Part shown: positions 24,116 through 34,500 of the stretch, piece by piece
How positions within the stretch are numbered: position 1 is the first letter of the stretch
How the letters are laid out: each line of letters starts with the position of its first letter
Assembly: GCF_028389875.1 (NCBI RefSeq)
Contig: NC_084669.1
Coordinates: forward strand, 29,996,567 to 30,060,566
Reading direction: 5' to 3'
Source: Rhea pennata
Lineage: Eukaryota; Chordata; Aves; Rheiformes; Rheidae
Length of the DNA stretch: 64,000 bases
Translations under genes and position numbers: made by a program
Notes under the pieces: generated by a model
Database searches by the model: none
What the model was told of the DNA's origin: nothing
Seen by the model: the letters and a program-made list of their open reading frames with translations, nothing else

Positions 24116-27100
24116 AAAGTATACCAGAATGAGCCAAGGCCTCAGTCCAGGATTACTGGTGTTGGATGTGGCGCTACATGTGAGAGAAATTATGTTTTCT
24201 TATTGCACTGATAGTTCTCTGGCCCACTTGCTCAAGCAAGATGCAAGTTAATAAGCTGATTTTGACAACTGCTGGGCCAGAGCTTCACACTTCTGACCAG
24301 ATGACCAGAAGAGCTACAAAACCTGTTTATGGCAGAAGTTCTGTTCCTGCTGCAAGTCAGTTCTGCAGGGTGAGGGGAAAATGTAGGCACCCAAAAGGGG
24401 AAGGATCATCCTTATTTATATTAACTTTTGCTTTAAAAGATTCTAGTCTTTCACTCTCAGCTGCTTACGAAAATACTTTCTTTCCCTCCTTCCTTCAGAA
24501 ACATGGAAGGAGAATACAAGACACTTCATCAGGTATTTTGTATAAAATAACTAGTCTGTTTACCTAGTGCTTAATTCCAGAAAACTTAATATGAGAAAAT
24601 GAAGTGGTATGATGACAGATGTCTTGGCAGATATCATGCTTTTCCTGAATAGATAAGCCATTTAATTCAGCTGGCAGGCCTCCAAAGGAGAAAATACTGT
24701 GCAGCTGTCAGCCTCTAGGGCTTCTGGGAAGATTTTGTGATTAATCTACATATTGATCTCTCTCTTAAAAATGTAAATAAACTCTGCCTGTGCTGATCGG
24801 ACATGAGCTGGTGGCAGTGCCTTGAGGCAGGGATGACGGGGGGAGTTACGTCCTTTTGAACAAGCATAAATGCTGTTGCTCAGCGGCTGTGGCTCTGTTC
24901 ATGGTTCTTCTGTAGACTGTGGGCACGCTGATCGTTCCACACAACCAAAATGAATTTGAACTAAGACCTTTAGAAGCAAAGGCTAAGGTTGTCTACGCTT
25001 CTGGAACGGTATGAATTTTAACTCCTCCATCTCCCCCAGGCTCCTACAGAGAAACAGTTGTCCAAGAATGTTTCCTCGTTTGATTTAGTGGTAACTACTT
25101 GTGTTAGCTCGCAGGAGCTAACAGTGCCCAGTGAGGTGGATCGTGGCATTTTTTCAATGCAGTGAACACAGTCTGTTCCTCGAAGCATGTATGGTCATCC
25201 TAGTTGTATTTATATGGCTGCACAGGAACAGAAGATGATGCACAGTTCATGAAAAAGGATTTTACTTTTAGCCAGAAATTTGGTGGGCTAGCAAAACTGC
25301 AGCAGAGCTTTTATTGGAAGCTGAAGTTTTGTCTGAATCAATCTCACTAGGAGACTTAAGTCATGGAATAGTGGGCTTTTTGCATCTCTGTTCAGCTTAT
25401 ATTTCTCATTCCCTTGGGGCACCAATAGAATCAGCCAAAATATCTGGAAGTTAGTTTCATTAAATTATCTTTGGGGGGAGAAAAACTGTTAAATTATTTT
25501 TACAAGTTATTCAAAAATCCTGAAGGAAGCAACGTTCTAAGAAATGCAGCTTTTGGTTTTGCAGTTATTCTTAAAACTTTTCTTGTGATCTTTTTCTTTC
25601 TTAGAAAAAGATGGTGATGGGAAAGGAGGTGTTGTATTACCAGGAGGAAAAACAGAACATCTTCATCTCTGGACCACAGGATGGTAGATTGGTGTCATCC
25701 TGTGTCTGGCCTAGGTAGGATGATGTAGTGATTTTTAGTTTTGCACTTAGTACAGTAAGACTTGCAATTCAGCAGCCATTACCTTAATACAAATTATCAT
25801 GCCTCTGTTGTCTCACCCTTGCAGTGTTGATGAGTTAGCATCTAGGAAGGAATCTAGTACTTCTGCAAATAGGTAGGTCACCTTAAAATTTACAGGCAGT
25901 AAACCTAGTGTGTTTCATGCAGTTGTATTCAATCTTAAGACTTTTCCAGATGTGTTTAGCTGTTTGTTGCAGATAAGTCAGACACTCCAGTTTTTCTGCT
26001 CCTGGCATATTGTCTGTTGGCTAACTCTGTTTCCAGGAAGATAATATTGTCATGCTAATTCTTTAAATACAACTCTTGTAATTATAAATTTTCAATAACT
26101 TACTGATGTCAGGACCACTGTCAGGAAGTGGCAATATGTAATACATTGACAGATTAGTATTTCATACAGAAAAAACTGTCTTTCAGTTGAAGTTTAGCTC
26201 CTGTGTGCAAGTTACTAAAAAAGACCGGCTTTACAGTAGGCCTAAAGAACTGCTCAAAAACTTAACACAGACACATGCAACAACTAGATTGTTTTTACTA
26301 GTAAAGTGCCACTAATGTTGTGGTACTTTAGATTTGATTTACTAGTAAAGTACCACTAATGTTGTTTCATGTTTACATAAAGAAAAACATCTAAGGTAGT
26401 AACCCATGCCTTGGTAAGCATTAATAATACTGTTTCTGGGCTTAAAGTATTAAAATGGAGGGGTGAGGAGAATTGATGAAGATGTCTTTTTGAACATGTT
26501 CTTGTTCGTATTTGGCTCCAAAAGCAGTGTGGCAAAGGATCTAAACATAATCAGTTGGAAACATGGTGGGTGAGAGTATATGAATCAGACACTTGCTCTC
26601 CTGGAGTGTGTCAGCTCTACATTATAATTCTGTTCAGAGAATGTTCTTTGCATAGTAAAATGAGTGGGCAAATGTCGGGTTACTGACTGATCTTGGGCTT
26701 TGCACTGGCAGGTTATTTACCGTCATAGCAATTAGTGTTCCAGTGCCAGACTACAGGTTTGAACAGCCATCCTCACTGAGAGTTTCCCCAGAATGATTTA
26801 CTCAGTTGCCTGTGTTGTAAGACCCTTTCTCCCTGTTGTGATGTCTGAAGGTCACTGAGACAGTTGGGTGTTGAAATAAAAGCCCGGTTCTTACTGAAAT
26901 ACTGGGTGGAAGGGGTATTTGAATGCATCTTTTTCAGTTGCAGAGGAAGATCCTTTCAAAATTAAAAGGCGAAGCTATGAAAACTATTTTTAAATTGCTT
27001 GCTGCAGCTGAAGATCATTTATAAACAACCTGCCTTATCAAACTCTTCACGTATTTAATATAGTTTTGCTTTTTAATGTAGGCAGAAATAGGAAGGAATA

Positions 27101-30100
27101 GTCTGTCTTTTGGAGAGCAATTCAAGTTTTATAAAGGAAGCAGACATGCTAAGTGTTATTGTTTTATAGATGTTTTATAGATTTGAAGGCCAGAGCACAT
27201 TACTTTGTGGTTTACAACAGTGTTGGATTTAGGGCAAAGACCAAGTTGGATGAAAGGTCCAGCGTTTATTACATTGCACCTCACCTTACAGAAATACTCC
27301 AATTTCATGCTCTCATCTGCTCTGCAGGCTGAAAATGTATCTGTGAGGCAGGTCTGGCCTTCTTGCTTATACTAGCCAATTGTAAAGACTACTTATGAAA
27401 AAAGCGTGTATGATTGCAAAAAGTGAAAATCAATAGTATTTTCCAGCTGCTTATTTAGATCATGACTTAAAGTAGAATTACTTGAAACATCATGGGAATC
27501 CTTAGAAGTATCAACTGTAGTCAGTACCTAAGATCAGATTTTAATTTAGTCACAGGGTACACATGTGCTCTGTTTGTTCTCTGGCATACCCTGCAAAATT
27601 AGGCATGCCTGTAAAGAAGAGAAAGGAAAATGAGCAGGGTGAGAAATAAGCTGAACGTGTGTTTTAAAGAACAAAAGTTACAGAACTAGCTAGAGCATGT
27701 TTGGCAAATACTATGAATGTCTCTTGAAAGAAAGCAACATAATCAAGGGTATAAGGCAGAGAATAGAAACTCTTGACAGGATTTAAGAATAAAAAAAAAA
27801 AAGCCTCAGCTACTGCCCATTAAGAAGGAATGGCAGGGATAAACCTTGGAAGGAAGGAAGTTGAGCCTTTAGCATAAAGACAAGGGTTTACATAATAGAC
27901 CTATGGAGACTCTTGGCAATGGAGAGAAGAAGGGGCAGAGCAAGTGAATCCGCGAATAACTCAACCCCTTGCTGCTCTAGCAGGAGATGAGTGCCGGAAA
28001 ATGGGGAGACTTCTACCCATAAAGAAAGGCGTTAACTGAGCAGAACGGTCTCACAAAAATCATAAATGAAAAATTTTAGTTTTTTCATCTGGCATATTAA
28101 AAATATAAACATTGAAAAGCAGAATAAGCATATAGTGAGCTCAGAAAAAGAATTTGACTGTTTCTCATTGGAGAGGCTACATTTTTATTTCCAATAATAT
28201 TTATTTTGTGGGTTACTGTTAAACCATCCTGTTTGCGTGGTTATTACCTATATATGGTTATGCCAAGTAACAAAATTAACATTCTGCCAGGAAATCAGGA
28301 CCTTTTTTTTGCCTTTTTCTTTTGGCAAACCAAAGCAATACAGCTCTTGAAAAATAACTTTGTCTTGTTCAGTGCACAATTTCTATTCCTAACAGATAAA
28401 GCAGACTTAATTGAACTACAAGTATGTATAGTGATACATCATAAAACACATGGGAAAATCACCACAGTTACTCCCTTTCTAGCTTTCAGACTCCATGTAC
28501 TATGCCTGCTGCCTCATGTTTCCCAGACATTTTGGGAGGATCTTAGTTTCTTTAAAAAAAAAAAAAATTGTGGCACACACAACAGATTTGGCCTGAATCC
28601 ACTCAGAAAGATCCTCACTGACTTTGGCAAGACCGGAATTTAAAATGAGATGTTGTGATTTTTTTAGGTTTTTACAGTGATAACAATTAGATATAGTAAT
28701 TAAAGACTTCCAGATTTAAGTGAAGTTTGATTCAAATTCACAGGGCAGTAGACTGAACTTGCGGAATTAGTAGGGTTTTTTGTTGTTGTTTTACTTTAGC
28801 TCTTAGATGTATTGAAAATGTCTTACTGCTAACAGCTAGAGTCCCTTTGCAGTGTTAGTTATCTCCCTGTATTGGGCAGTGTCCTTCTATATATGTATGA
28901 GCTTGCCTAGAATTTCCCCAGTGTGATGGAGATAAAATACTGTAGTTTGAGGTGCTTACCTGGTTGAGCACTACAGTTACTCAAGCAGCCTGATTGAATA
29001 TTGCAGAGAAACAACTCTTCCACCTATCTTTTTTCCTGCCTTTTTGACATGTTGGATGTCCTGCTGATCTTAGCAAGTAGATTGACTAACCCATGCATGT
29101 TCTACCTACGTGCTCTGTTTAGGTTGAATTTTTTTTGTTTTCTTGGGAAAAGATCATGTCTACTTGTTCTATCTGTGCAAAGATTTAGCTTAGCTGGTAA
29201 AAATTTCTATATGCTGGAGATTGTGAAGGAAAAAATGAAACATGACGGAAAACTGCCTTGTTGCTGTCATCTTTTAATTGCTATCTCAACAATTGAGAGC
29301 TGAGTGCTGAGCTATACCGTCAGCACAGCTTGACTACCTGTGCTAACCTCCTTGTGTTCCTGGTAGCTTTGCTGACAGTGAATACCACCTAGCCTGCTTT
29401 TCTCTTTAGTTGTTAAAGCTTGACTTAATACCTGGAAGAATTAAAATAGTTTGGCAGATCACATATTTAAAAATCTCATTTTCTTTTCCTCCCCTGTCTG
29501 CAGCTTTGCTGTCATGTGGAACTGGAGGAAGAGGTAACTACCATTGTCTTGGTAAGAGTATCATTTAGGCTAGAAAGCTGAGAGTTTCAGCCTTAATTTT
29601 GTGTGGTATAGTACCTTAGACAGAAGAGTTGTTTGCCACCTTGTTAAAATTAGGTGAGTACTTTTCTGGACAAGAATGGACAGAAAAGGCACTCAAGGGT
29701 TTTCTCGAGTTGAGGTCGAAGGACTGTGTTACAGCTTCCACAAGTGCATGTTTGAAATGCTTTAGTCACAAATAAGCTGTCTGCTAAAATGGAAGCTTAC
29801 TGATGGAACTGAAAAGATTATTTCAGGAAAGCAATTCGGAAGAGATTCAGCTGTTATCAGCTTAGATTTTATCCTATATTCTTCCCAGTTCAGAGTACAT
29901 CTAAAGCAATTTAATGTTTCTTTTGGAGCACTGAAGTCCTAAATTTGATTTAGTCAATAAAATGGATTGTATAGATGTTTTGAAGTCAAAAATTCTTCCT
30001 ATAGCAATTCTGGTTTAAATGTAACAATTTATTTGTAAAATACTGAAACAAAATCAAATTTGGTTATAGTAATGACTGCTCTCCCATTAGAGGGGAGTAT

Positions 30101-30716
30101 AAAACTTCTCTACAAATTTTACTGATTTTTAAAAGTGCATGATTAAGGCTTATCTGTATGTTTGAGCTCTTGATAAGAAGCCCAAGAACAAAAGCAACAC
30201 TAAAGCTGGCTTGTTCCTTTTTCTCTTTTCTTCTACTTTGTCACTGACTGAACTGTAAAAGTACTTTCCGAGAGGCTTAGCAGCGTTATGAACCGGAAAC
30301 CATACTGTGTTCTGAGATGTGCTAATGGTAAAGCAAGACTGTTCATAAAGTGCTTTGAAGATAATGCTACCTGTAGCCACATGTTTCATCTTGTAGGCTT
30401 GGTAATGTCAGCTTTGGCAAAAAAGACTGTTAAGCATTAGCAAATCTCACAATATTTGGTGATCACAAGGTAGTAATGTAGAAATAACAAGGCTGGTTTT
30501 AGCTAAAACTGGTAGATAAAAGGGTGATTTGATCTGGAAGGTTTTCAGTCCAGCACAAGAAGGAAAACAAATCTAGAACCTTAAATGTGAACTTCTGAAT
30601 TTGCATGTGATGGGAGTGTACATGTATGCTATGTGTCAGAGTGAAGCCTCCTTTCTCATTGCAGTTTGAAGCATGAGCCGCTTGCAGATACTACTTGTAC
30701 CTCAGAAGCTGCCTGA
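24116..30716 (+). CDS. Unrecognised multi-exon gene, 3' part (six exons)
   Basis: Exons 24116-24179, 24916-25008, 25605-25714, 25825-25872, 29504-29533 and 30665-30716 have entry/exit phases 2/0, 0/0, 0/2, 2/2, 2/2 and 2/stop. All junctions agree and no internal stop occurs. Acceptors before 25605, 25825, 29504 and 30665 follow long pyrimidine tracts ending in TTAG or GCAG. Donors are GTGAGA, GTATGA, GTAGGA, GTAGGT and GTAACT. If translation starts at the ATG at 24129 (AGAATGA context) the protein has 127 residues; with the upstream exons it would have about 358. Peptide pieces include GLLVLDVALH, TVGTLIVPHNQNEF, KVVYASGT, EVLYYQEEKQNIFISGPQ and FAVMWNWRK. There is no signal peptide, clear membrane span or domain I can name. 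The first acceptor (CTCTGAAG) is the weakest site. A recent pseudogene is possible, since frame alone does not prove translation. Confidence 0.55.
24916..25008 (+). CDS. Unrecognised gene, exon TVGTL...ASGT
   Basis: A 93-nt open segment with acceptor TTCTTCTGTAG and donor AACG|GTATGA. The frame is open for 31 codons, symmetric phase 0/0. Confidence 0.6.
25605..25714 (+). CDS. Unrecognised gene, exon KKMVM...CVWP
   Basis: The acceptor follows TCTTTTTCTTTCTTAG, and the donor is CCTAG|GTAGGA. 110 nt, phase 0/2. An earlier donor at 25683 (GATG|GTAGAT) would change the exit phase and break the join to the next exon. Confidence 0.6.
25825..25872 (+). CDS. Unrecognised gene, exon VDELASRKESS
   Basis: 48 nt between TCTCACCCTTGCAG and AATAG|GTAGGT, phase 2/2. 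It adds a hydrophilic Ser-rich segment. Confidence 0.6.
25873..29503 (+). other. Largest intron of the candidate gene
   Basis: It holds a 27-bp duplicated word at 26295-26321 and 26339-26365. I see no other gene or repeat family. The ORF at 28206-28643 is pyrimidine-rich and unconvincing. Confidence 0.45.
26295..26365 (+). repeat. Short tandem duplication (27-bp word, 44-bp period)
   Basis: TTACTAGTAAAGTGCCAC and TTACTAGTAAAGTACCAC each continue with TAATGTTGT, giving one mismatch in 27. The spacer contains GTGGTACTTTA, the complement of TAAAGTACCAC in the unit, so the second copy can fold back on the spacer. Confidence 0.85.
29504..29533 (+). CDS. Unrecognised gene, 30-nt micro-exon
   Basis: Bounded by the strong tract TCCTCCCCTGTCTGCAG and by GAAGAG|GTAACT, phase 2/2. 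It encodes FAVMWNWRK plus split codons. Confidence 0.55.
30665..30716 (+). CDS. Unrecognised gene, last coding exon
   Basis: Acceptor TTTCTCATTGCAG. It encodes LKHEPLADTTCTSEAA, then TGA at 30714-30716. Confidence 0.55.
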
Positions 30717-30966
30717 CCCTCACAGCTTATTCTCTCAATTGGGAACCAGATCATCTCAAAGTGAGCTGATGCTGCCAAACCTAAATTTCTGCCTGACGTA
30801 GGAGACTGTCAGCTCTGCAACTTGTCCCTACTTCAAAGTTTTTTTTCAATACGTTCTCTCTGAACCTTGGTACTGTGTTGAATTTGATGGACTTCTTTAT
30901 CTTGACTGTTAAAAGGAGTCTCTTAAGACTTAATTATGCAGATACAATAGATACTGAGAAGTTAAT

Positions 30967-30972
30967 AATAAA
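30967..30972 (+). terminator. Polyadenylation signal of the unrecognised gene
   Basis: AATAAA lies 251 nt after the stop of the candidate last exon, giving a 3' UTR of normal size. This supports a real transcript end between this gene and GPR15LG. Confidence 0.5.
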
Positions 30973-31403
30973 CTCAGATATGCAGCTTAGCCAGGTGTCT
31001 TGTTAATTATGTTAATGTCACATTGAAAATTGCTGTGATTTAAGCACTACAGGTTTGTTTTGCCTTTTCTAGTTACCTGTCCACACAGCTTCATTTTTAA
31101 GTGCTTTCTGCCTTTGCAAGCACACAAAAGAGCACATGAGGTCAGCTAAGAAAGCTGCTGTAGAACCACAGGACCCAGCTGCAAGGTGAGACTATGCCTC
31201 AGAGCATCCTCTTTCTTCGGTCCTCAAAGCCAGGCTCTCCATATTAACTGGAAGGACTCTCTTTAATGTAAGTTAATTGCTGCTTGATTTGCAAGTCAGC
31301 CACTTCCCGTAGTAGGGAGGGCTGTTTCTTCCCATCCCTTGAAGGGCAATACAAAGGCCAAATCTCCACCCATCCCGAACACAACATTCCTTCTGATCTA
31401 CTT

Positions 31404-31410
31404 TATAAAA
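31404..31410 (+). promoter_or_regulatory. GPR15LG: TATA box of GPR15LG
   Basis: TATAAAA lies 88 nt upstream of the start codon, consistent with a short 5' UTR and a tissue-restricted TATA promoter. No CpG island is present. Confidence 0.6.
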
Positions 31411-31491
31411 AAGTAAGACTCTGCTGGAGGCAGAGCAGAACACTGCTTTGCTTGCAGTGTCACTGGAGAAGCTTCCTGACTAGCTGAAAGG

Positions 31492-31561
31492 ATGAAGCTG
31501 CTGGCACTCTGTAGCTTCTTGTTTGTCTTACTTCTGTGCTTCAACACCTTCACCGTAGAAG
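31492..31561 (+). CDS. GPR15LG: GPR15LG exon 1, signal peptide
   Basis: ATG at 31492 in GGATGA context; donor GAAG|GTAGAG; phase 1. Confidence 0.92.
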
Positions 31562-34500
31562 GTAGAGTACATTCTTCTAATGCAACTGCCTTGTTTCTTT
31601 TTCTGTTCTTTCCTCTTGTGATATAAAAAAATACTTATTCTCTAATTGTATGTTGATTTAATTCTAGAAAACAAAACTTGACAATTGAGAAGGAAGAGCA
31701 AGAATTTAGAGCTAGCAAGTGTGGCTGTGTATCAGTACTTCGTCTGGCTTTCACAATAGTATTTCCTCTCACTTGAAGAGGCCTCTTTTACTACCTGTTG
31801 CATGTAGTTCAGCATGATTAATTTTCCTGAAATTAATCCTTCCTCTGAAAAGAATTCTTGTTATTCTTCAACAAATATCCATCTGACGATATAAGAATAT
31901 TTCTTACTAATCAGGAAGTACATTAATGGATATAGCTGCTATCCTCATGGGACAAGAGAGTATGAAGCCAAGTAAGATACCTAGAACTGGAATAAATGAG
32001 AAATCCTTTACTGAAGGAATTCTTTACTGTGGGCATAGCTCTTCTGACCCTCAGTCAGAAAAACTGTTATGTGGGGTTGTTTTTTTCCCCTCCTGATGGT
32101 ACATGTTTTAATTACTATATTACTTTGTGCTGCTCAGCATTTTGCAGTATTTCAAAGCACAGAGCTTCACAAAGTAGTTTTAAATTTTAAAAGTTGGATC
32201 TTGTCTTTCTGCTGCAAGGCATTTGGAGATGTCATTGTGGATTTGCAAGGAGGCTACAGGAGTACAGGGAGTGTGGCAGGATTTTTAATCTGAAAGGTGT
32301 TTTAACTTCTGTAGCTATCTGTTCAACTCCTTAATGTTTGGGGTTGTAAATCTCATGATTGTTCCACACTATTTAGCTTTTACATGGATGTAGAGAATGA
32401 ATGAGATAAGGAAAGACAAATGTCCAAAGGTCAGTGGCAGCAGATCTGCTGTGCTTCATATTTTCTAGGAACCTCATAGGAATCACTGTGTGTGTGTGTG
32501 ACGAGAAACGAGTAGAAGCTGTCTTTAAGACTGGTCACATAAGCAGCCCTGTCTTCTTGTCTTTCTGCCTGTTAGAGAATGAACACTAGGGAATTAAAAG
32601 TGTATATGTACCTGAAGCATTTCTGCCCCTGCTTTGCATTTTTTTATTTATTCAGGCTTCCCAGTCCTCTTTGGGGGAACTTGAAGAAACAGTGCAAAGG
32701 GAGTTGCAGAAGGATCTCTAGAGGAGTCTTCAGGAGCATAGCAGGAAAGATGCGAGAAAACCACACCTGCTTAAAAACCCAAATGAAAACATGCAGGTTC
32801 CTGCAATAATGTTACCTTCTATTAGTGTGTGTCCTAGAGGTTTAGCCCTTCCCTATGTCAGAAAGGGGAGAGGAAATGTGAAAAGGACACTGTTTATCCA
32901 TAAACATACCGACTGAAAGGACAGTTTCAGTAATATGTGTGAGGTTGCCCAAAACCTCTTAAGCACATCACTATGCTTGAGTATAGCTGGAGCAGAAATG
33001 AGGGAACAGTCTGGGAGAAACTATAGCCACCTCTTACTGTTCCTTGAGGAAAAATACCCCTTTTCCAGTTGGGGTTAGCTAAGACAAATCAACCCTTTGC
33101 TTTAACACTCAGCCAGGCGCCCTCACCCACACCTACTTATGCCTGCATTTGAAGGCATTGCCCAGTGTCTGTCCTTCCATTCTTGTCCGTGTAGTTTGTT
33201 CTTGCTGCAGTACAGTGTTTCTCGCTCTAGCTTCGGTAGAAGCACCTGGGTGTGCGTTTCGTCATTTGAAACCTGTTAGGTTGGAATGAAGCAACGCTGG
33301 TGAGAAACTCCAACCTCCTTGGATGCTAGAGCAGCTGCCATGGCTAGCTGCAGCTGTTGAGCCATACCACTGAGATTGCTGGAAACACTGAGCATATGTG
33401 ATTCACAGTTTGCAGTCCTTTCTGCTCCATGGTCACTTCAGAACTGACCTTCCTTTTCTAATGTAGCTAGCACACTGTATCCAGCATTCGGTGTGCAATT
33501 AGTCTCACTTATTTAGATCTAGTACATAGGGAATAATAATCTATTCTACACCCTTGTGCATGTGACTACACACACTTTTAATTTTTATGCTTTCATTAGG
33601 TAACCATAAAAACAGTGCAAAGTCTATTTATTGGGTTAAGATAGTTGAAATTCATTGTGTTGTCTGCCAGTGTGTGACATTTCGATGGGTGAGAATCTCC
33701 ATGATGCATCTAATGTACAGTATCCGCTAGCAATGATGGGAAAGAACAAATTTATACCTGTTTTGTGCTAGTGATGAGGTTGTATGCACTGACGAAAAAT
33801 CAATCATGATGACCCTTTGTTTTGCAGATTGCCGTTCAAGGCTTTCAAATGCAAAGCAATAGTCAAAATGTTTGAGGAGTCTAGCCTGTTTGGTGAATGC
33901 ACACAGATAACTGTGTCTTCTGCTTCTGTTGGTAATATATTATTTTTCACCCTTAGGTCGGAAGGTTAAAAAAGTCTGCTGCTCAAAACTACCCAAACTC
34001 AACAAAAAAGCACAGAAAGGTAATATCCACATTAATTCATCATCTATAATGATAACAATTTGTTACTGTAGTTTTCATTTGTAAACTTCACAGGATTTTC
34101 CACATTGGTGAGAATTACCTTCATTGTATTACAAAAATAACTTTTTTCCTGAATCATCTTACGTATCAGAGTTTCGATTGGGAAGAAATGAGAGTAGGGA
34201 AACCATTTAATGCTCACAGTGTAAAACAATAGTGAGAAGATAATCTGATGAAAACGCATTGTTCATATCAGTTCCTGCTTTGTAGAAGGTCTTGCTTTTG
34301 TTTTGAGGGCAGGAAGAATAATACCATACTGTGATTCCTTACTGAAGAAGAATAGAGAACCTGCAAAAGTGAAGAGCTTTATGGTGGCTTTCCTTGGTCC
34401 ATTATGTCACCATCTATTTGTGGCTGCATCCATCTCCGTATTCTATGAGAGAACAACCAAAGTATGATTCTGTAAATTCAAAAGAAAAATCAAGTTTTGT

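Noticed and set aside
28206-28643. 145-codon ORF in the candidate gene's large intron
   Set aside because: Phe/Leu-rich composition with poly-A and poly-T runs, no splice support in a consistent phase.
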